Shown here: positions 61,084 to 64,000 of the stretch, one piece after another
Layout: each line of letters begins with the position of its first letter
Position numbering within the stretch: the first letter of the stretch is position 1
Assembly: GCF_009826975.1 (NCBI RefSeq)
Contig: NZ_WUMO01000008.1
Location: forward strand, 165,854-229,853
Source of the DNA: Flavobacterium sp. HBTb2-11-1
Lineage (GTDB): Bacteria; Bacteroidota; Bacteroidia; Flavobacteriales; Flavobacteriaceae
DNA length: 64,000 nt
Direction of reading: 5' to 3'
The notes under the pieces: model-generated
The model's input: the letters and a program-made list of their open reading frames with translations, nothing else
The model's database searches: none
What the model was told of the DNA's origin: nothing
Program-made: the position numbers and the translations under genes

Positions 61084-63915
61084 ATGTTAGATAAAGACAA
61101 TACTATTGAAGTTCTTGGTGCAAGAGTTCATAATCTAAAAAATATCGATATATCTATTCCGCGTGAAAAACTGGTTGTCATTACTGGCTTATCAGGATCG
61201 GGAAAATCTTCTTTGGCATTTGACACGATTTATGCTGAAGGCCAGCGCCGTTATGTTGAAACCTTTTCTGCCTACGCAAGACAATTCCTTGGCGGTTTAG
61301 AGCGTCCTGATGTAGATAAAATTGACGGACTTTCTCCTGTAATCGCAATTGAACAAAAAACTACCAGTAAAAGTCCGCGCTCTACAGTTGGAACGATTAC
61401 CGAAATTTACGATTTCCTGAGACTTCTATATGCACGTGGTGCAGATGCCTACAGTTACAACACAGGCGAAAAAATGGTTTCGTACTCTGATGAACAAATT
61501 AAAGATTTGATTATTCAGGATTACAAAGGAAAACGCATTAATATTCTCGCGCCAGTTATTAAGGCCAGAAAAGGGCATTATGCCGAATTATTCCAGCAGA
61601 TTACCAAACAAGGATTCTTGAAGGTTCGTGTAAACGGCGAAGTTCAAGATTTGGTTGCAGGAATGAAATTGGATCGTTACAAAACTCACGATATCGAGAT
61701 TGTTGTAGACAGAATGGTCATTGAAGATAATCCTGATACGCAAAAAAGATTATCAGAAAGCATCAATACAGCCATGCATCACGGTGAAGATGTTTTGATG
61801 ATTTTGGATCAGGATTCTAATGAAGTACGTTATTTCAGTAGAAACTTAATGTGTCCTACAACAGGAATTTCGTATCAGAATCCAGAGCCGAATTTATTTT
61901 CGTTCAACTCTCCAAAAGGAGCTTGTCCTCATTGCAACGGATTGGGAACTGTGCACGAAATCAACGTCAAAAAGATTATTCCGAATCCGAAATTATCAAT
62001 AAAAGCAGGTGGTCTTGCGCCTCTGGGCGAATATAAATCTTCATGGATTTTCAAGCAATTGGAAACCATCGGGGAAAAATTCGGATTTAAAATAACTGAT
62101 CCCATTGAGAAAATTCCAGAAGAAGCCATGCAAATGATTTTGTATGGCGGGAAAGATAAATTCTCTATCAACTCAAAAGATCTTGGCGTTACAAGAGAAT
62201 ATAAAATTGATTTTGAAGGAATTTCTAATTTCATTAAAAATCAATATGACGAAAGTGCCACAACAACTATAAAACGTTGGGCAAAAGATTTTATGGACGA
62301 AATTAACTGTCCTGTTTGTGAAGGTTCACGTCTTAAAAAAGAAGCTTTGTTTTTTAGAGTAAATGAAAAAAATATCACCGAATTGTGTGATATGGATATT
62401 TCAGATTTGACGGCATGGTTTTTAGATTTAGAAAACCATCTGACAGACAAACAGCTTTTAATTGCTTCTGAAGTTGTAAAAGAAATAAAAGACCGCTTGA
62501 ACTTCCTTATGAATGTTGGTTTGAATTATTTGGCTTTAAGCCGAAGTTCAAAATCGCTTTCTGGTGGTGAAGCACAACGTATTCGTTTGGCGACACAAAT
62601 TGGTTCGCAATTGGTGGGTGTTCTTTATATTTTGGATGAACCAAGTATTGGCCTCCACCAAAGAGATAATGAAAAATTAATTCAGTCGCTAGAGCAATTA
62701 CGTGATATCGGAAATTCGGTTATTGTGGTAGAACACGATAAAGACATGATTGAAACCGCCGATTATGTAATTGATATTGGTCCAAAAGCGGGAAAATATG
62801 GTGGACAAATCATCAGCACAGGAACTCCGAAAGAAACATTAGCATCAAATACAATTACTGCTCAATATTTGAACGGCAAAATGAAATTCGACATTCCGAA
62901 GAAAAGAAGAAAAGGAAATGGTAAATTTTTAAAACTTACTGGAGCAACTGGAAACAATCTTAAAAACGTTTCTATTGAAATTCCGTTAGGACAGTTAATC
63001 TGCGTAACGGGTGTTTCTGGAAGCGGAAAATCGACTTTGATTAATGAGACGCTTTATCCGATTCTAAATGCACATTATTTTAATGGCGTAAAAAAACCGC
63101 AACCGTATAAAAAGATTGAAGGTTTAGAACATATCGACAAAGTAATTGACATTGACCAAAGTCCGATTGGTAGAACACCACGTTCTAATCCGGCAACGTA
63201 TACGGAAGTTTTTACTGAAATTAGAAATCTGTTTACCATGACTTCTGAAAGTATGATTCGTGGTTACAAAGCGGGACGTTTTAGTTTTAACGTAAAAGGA
63301 GGACGTTGCGAAACCTGCGAAGGTTCTGGTGTTAGAACAATCGAAATGAACTTTTTGCCAGATGTTTACGTAGAATGCGAGACTTGTCAAGGAAAACGTT
63401 TCAACAGAGAAACTTTAGAAATTAGATATAAAGGAAAATCTATTTCTGATGTTTTGGATATGACGGTTGATGAAGCGGTTCCTTTCTTTGAAAACATTCC
63501 AAAAATTCACAGAAAAATCAAAACAATTCAAGATGTTGGTTTAGGTTACATTACACTTGGACAACAAAGCACAACGCTTTCTGGCGGTGAAGCGCAACGT
63601 ATAAAACTAGCAGGAGAATTGTCTAAAAAAGATACTGGAAATACATTTTATATTCTTGACGAACCTACAACTGGATTGCATTTTGAAGACATTCGCGTTT
63701 TGATGGAAGTAATAAATAAATTGGTGGACAAAGGCAATACCATTCTAGTGATCGAACATAATATGGATGTTATCAAACTAGCAGATTATATTATCGATAT
63801 TGGGCCAGAAGGCGGAAAAGGTGGTGGACAATTGGTTGCCAAAGGAACTCCAGAAGAAGTGGCTCAGAATAAAAAGAGTTATACAGCTAAGTTTTTGAAA
63901 AAAGAGTTAGAGTAA
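61084..63915 (+). CDS. uvrA: Excinuclease ABC subunit A
   Basis: A 943-residue DNA-damage sensor of nucleotide excision repair, with usual length for UvrA. Walker A of the first ATPase is GLSGSGKSS, and the signal FDTIYAEGQRRYVETFSAYA follows. The first zinc-binding pair is CPHCNGLG, then CPVCEGSRLKKEA. The signature SLSGGEAQRIRLA and the Walker B ILDEPSIGLHQRDN complete domain I. Domain II repeats this with GVSGSGKSTL, CETCEGSG/CETCQGKRF and TLSGGEAQRIKLA. I set the start at ATG 61084, since a -7 element TAACTTTG at 61060-61067 leaves no room for the TTG at 61072. Paralogues of uvrA are common in Bacteroidota. Confidence 0.97.
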   Translation: MLDKDNTIEVLGARVHNLKNIDISIPREKLVVITGLSGSGKSSLAFDTIYAEGQRRYVETFSAYARQFLGGLERPDVDKIDGLSPVIAIEQKTTSKSPRSTVGTITEIYDFLRLLYARGADAYSYNTGEKMVSYSDEQIKDLIIQDYKGKRINILAPVIKARKGHYAELFQQITKQGFLKVRVNGEVQDLVAGMKLDRYKTHDIEIVVDRMVIEDNPDTQKRLSESINTAMHHGEDVLMILDQDSNEVRYFSRNLMCPTTGISYQNPEPNLFSFNSPKGACPHCNGLGTVHEINVKKIIPNPKLSIKAGGLAPLGEYKSSWIFKQLETIGEKFGFKITDPIEKIPEEAMQMILYGGKDKFSINSKDLGVTREYKIDFEGISNFIKNQYDESATTTIKRWAKDFMDEINCPVCEGSRLKKEALFFRVNEKNITELCDMDISDLTAWFLDLENHLTDKQLLIASEVVKEIKDRLNFLMNVGLNYLALSRSSKSLSGGEAQRIRLATQIGSQLVGVLYILDEPSIGLHQRDNEKLIQSLEQLRDIGNSVIVVEHDKDMIETADYVIDIGPKAGKYGGQIISTGTPKETLASNTITAQYLNGKMKFDIPKKRRKGNGKFLKLTGATGNNLKNVSIEIPLGQLICVTGVSGSGKSTLINETLYPILNAHYFNGVKKPQPYKKIEGLEHIDKVIDIDQSPIGRTPRSNPATYTEVFTEIRNLFTMTSESMIRGYKAGRFSFNVKGGRCETCEGSGVRTIEMNFLPDVYVECETCQGKRFNRETLEIRYKGKSISDVLDMTVDEAVPFFENIPKIHRKIKTIQDVGLGYITLGQQSTTLSGGEAQRIKLAGELSKKDTGNTFYILDEPTTGLHFEDIRVLMEVINKLVDKGNTILVIEHNMDVIKLADYIIDIGPEGGKGGGQLVAKGTPEEVAQNKKSYTAKFLKKELE

Positions 63916-64000
63916 GAGTGATCTTTGTAAATATTTAAAAACCTAGTGTATGTAGAATTTTGTTTTTTTAAACAAAACAACCACAATTCTTTGTCATTTC
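63916..64000. other. 85-bp window end after uvrA
   Basis: AT-rich sequence with no recognisable gene start or terminator. Confidence 0.4.

Overview
The window looks like chromosomal DNA of a Flavobacterium-type member of the Bacteroidota. It is AT-rich, has a SusC/SusD pair, signal peptides ending in Ala-Gln, lipoprotein signals of the SC/GC type, a type IX secretion (T9SS) C-terminal tail, and TAnnTTTG promoter elements. The genus call is inferred from general resemblance, not from a database search. I saw no tRNA, rRNA, CRISPR array, insertion sequence or phage gene.

Region 1 (1-28.4 kb) is a polysaccharide utilisation locus (PUL) for a decorated xylan of the glucuronoarabinoxylan type. 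A minus-strand operon runs susC, susD, GH43, a GDSL esterase, a three-domain CE6-CE1-CE1 esterase, GH115 alpha-glucuronidase, GH95, a GH127/GH146 beta-L-arabinofuranosidase-like protein, and a second GH43 cut by the left edge. Next to it lie a cytoplasmic GH43 with a NUDIX-type regulator, a LacI-type regulator, and a divergent plus-strand pair of GH3 beta-xylosidase and transketolase. Five copies of a CAATCGGTTG/CAATCGATTG operator link the susC, cytoplasmic GH43 and lacI/GH3 promoters. In two of them the operator supplies the likely -33 TTG. Oligosaccharides would enter through SusCD, be stripped by periplasmic esterases and glycosidases, and feed pentose into the pentose phosphate pathway through transketolase. 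No endo-xylanase lies in the window.

Region 2 (28.4-39.3 kb) is an accessory, probably stress-related stretch. It holds a Crp/Fnr regulator upstream of an SDR oxidoreductase and a VOC protein, two very acidic low-complexity proteins plus a smaller hydrophilic one, an MFS exporter, small secreted or lipoprotein genes, a DUF2892-SRPBCC protein, a duplicated four-helix membrane protein, a formaldehyde-dehydrogenase-like zinc enzyme and a DUF2071 protein.

Region 3 (39.3-46.3 kb) is a complete tripartite efflux operon of the CecR-YbhGFSR type: TetR, TolC-like, HlyD-like, two ATPases and two ABC-2 permeases. A 42-bp near-perfect palindrome lies in front of the TetR gene.

Region 4 (46.3-64 kb) is mostly housekeeping: DUF2490 protein, YheT hydrolase, an orphan sensor kinase, a second Crp/Fnr gene followed by ridA, SIMPL protein, rhomboid protease, LpxL-type acyltransferase, a secreted GH128 glucanase, glmM, acpH, ggt, a ClC channel and uvrA. 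The two Crp/Fnr genes each precede an enzyme gene, and each gap holds a palindrome (TTGAT-N4-ATCAA and GTGAT-N4-ATCAC) matching the residue expected to read the first base of the half-site.
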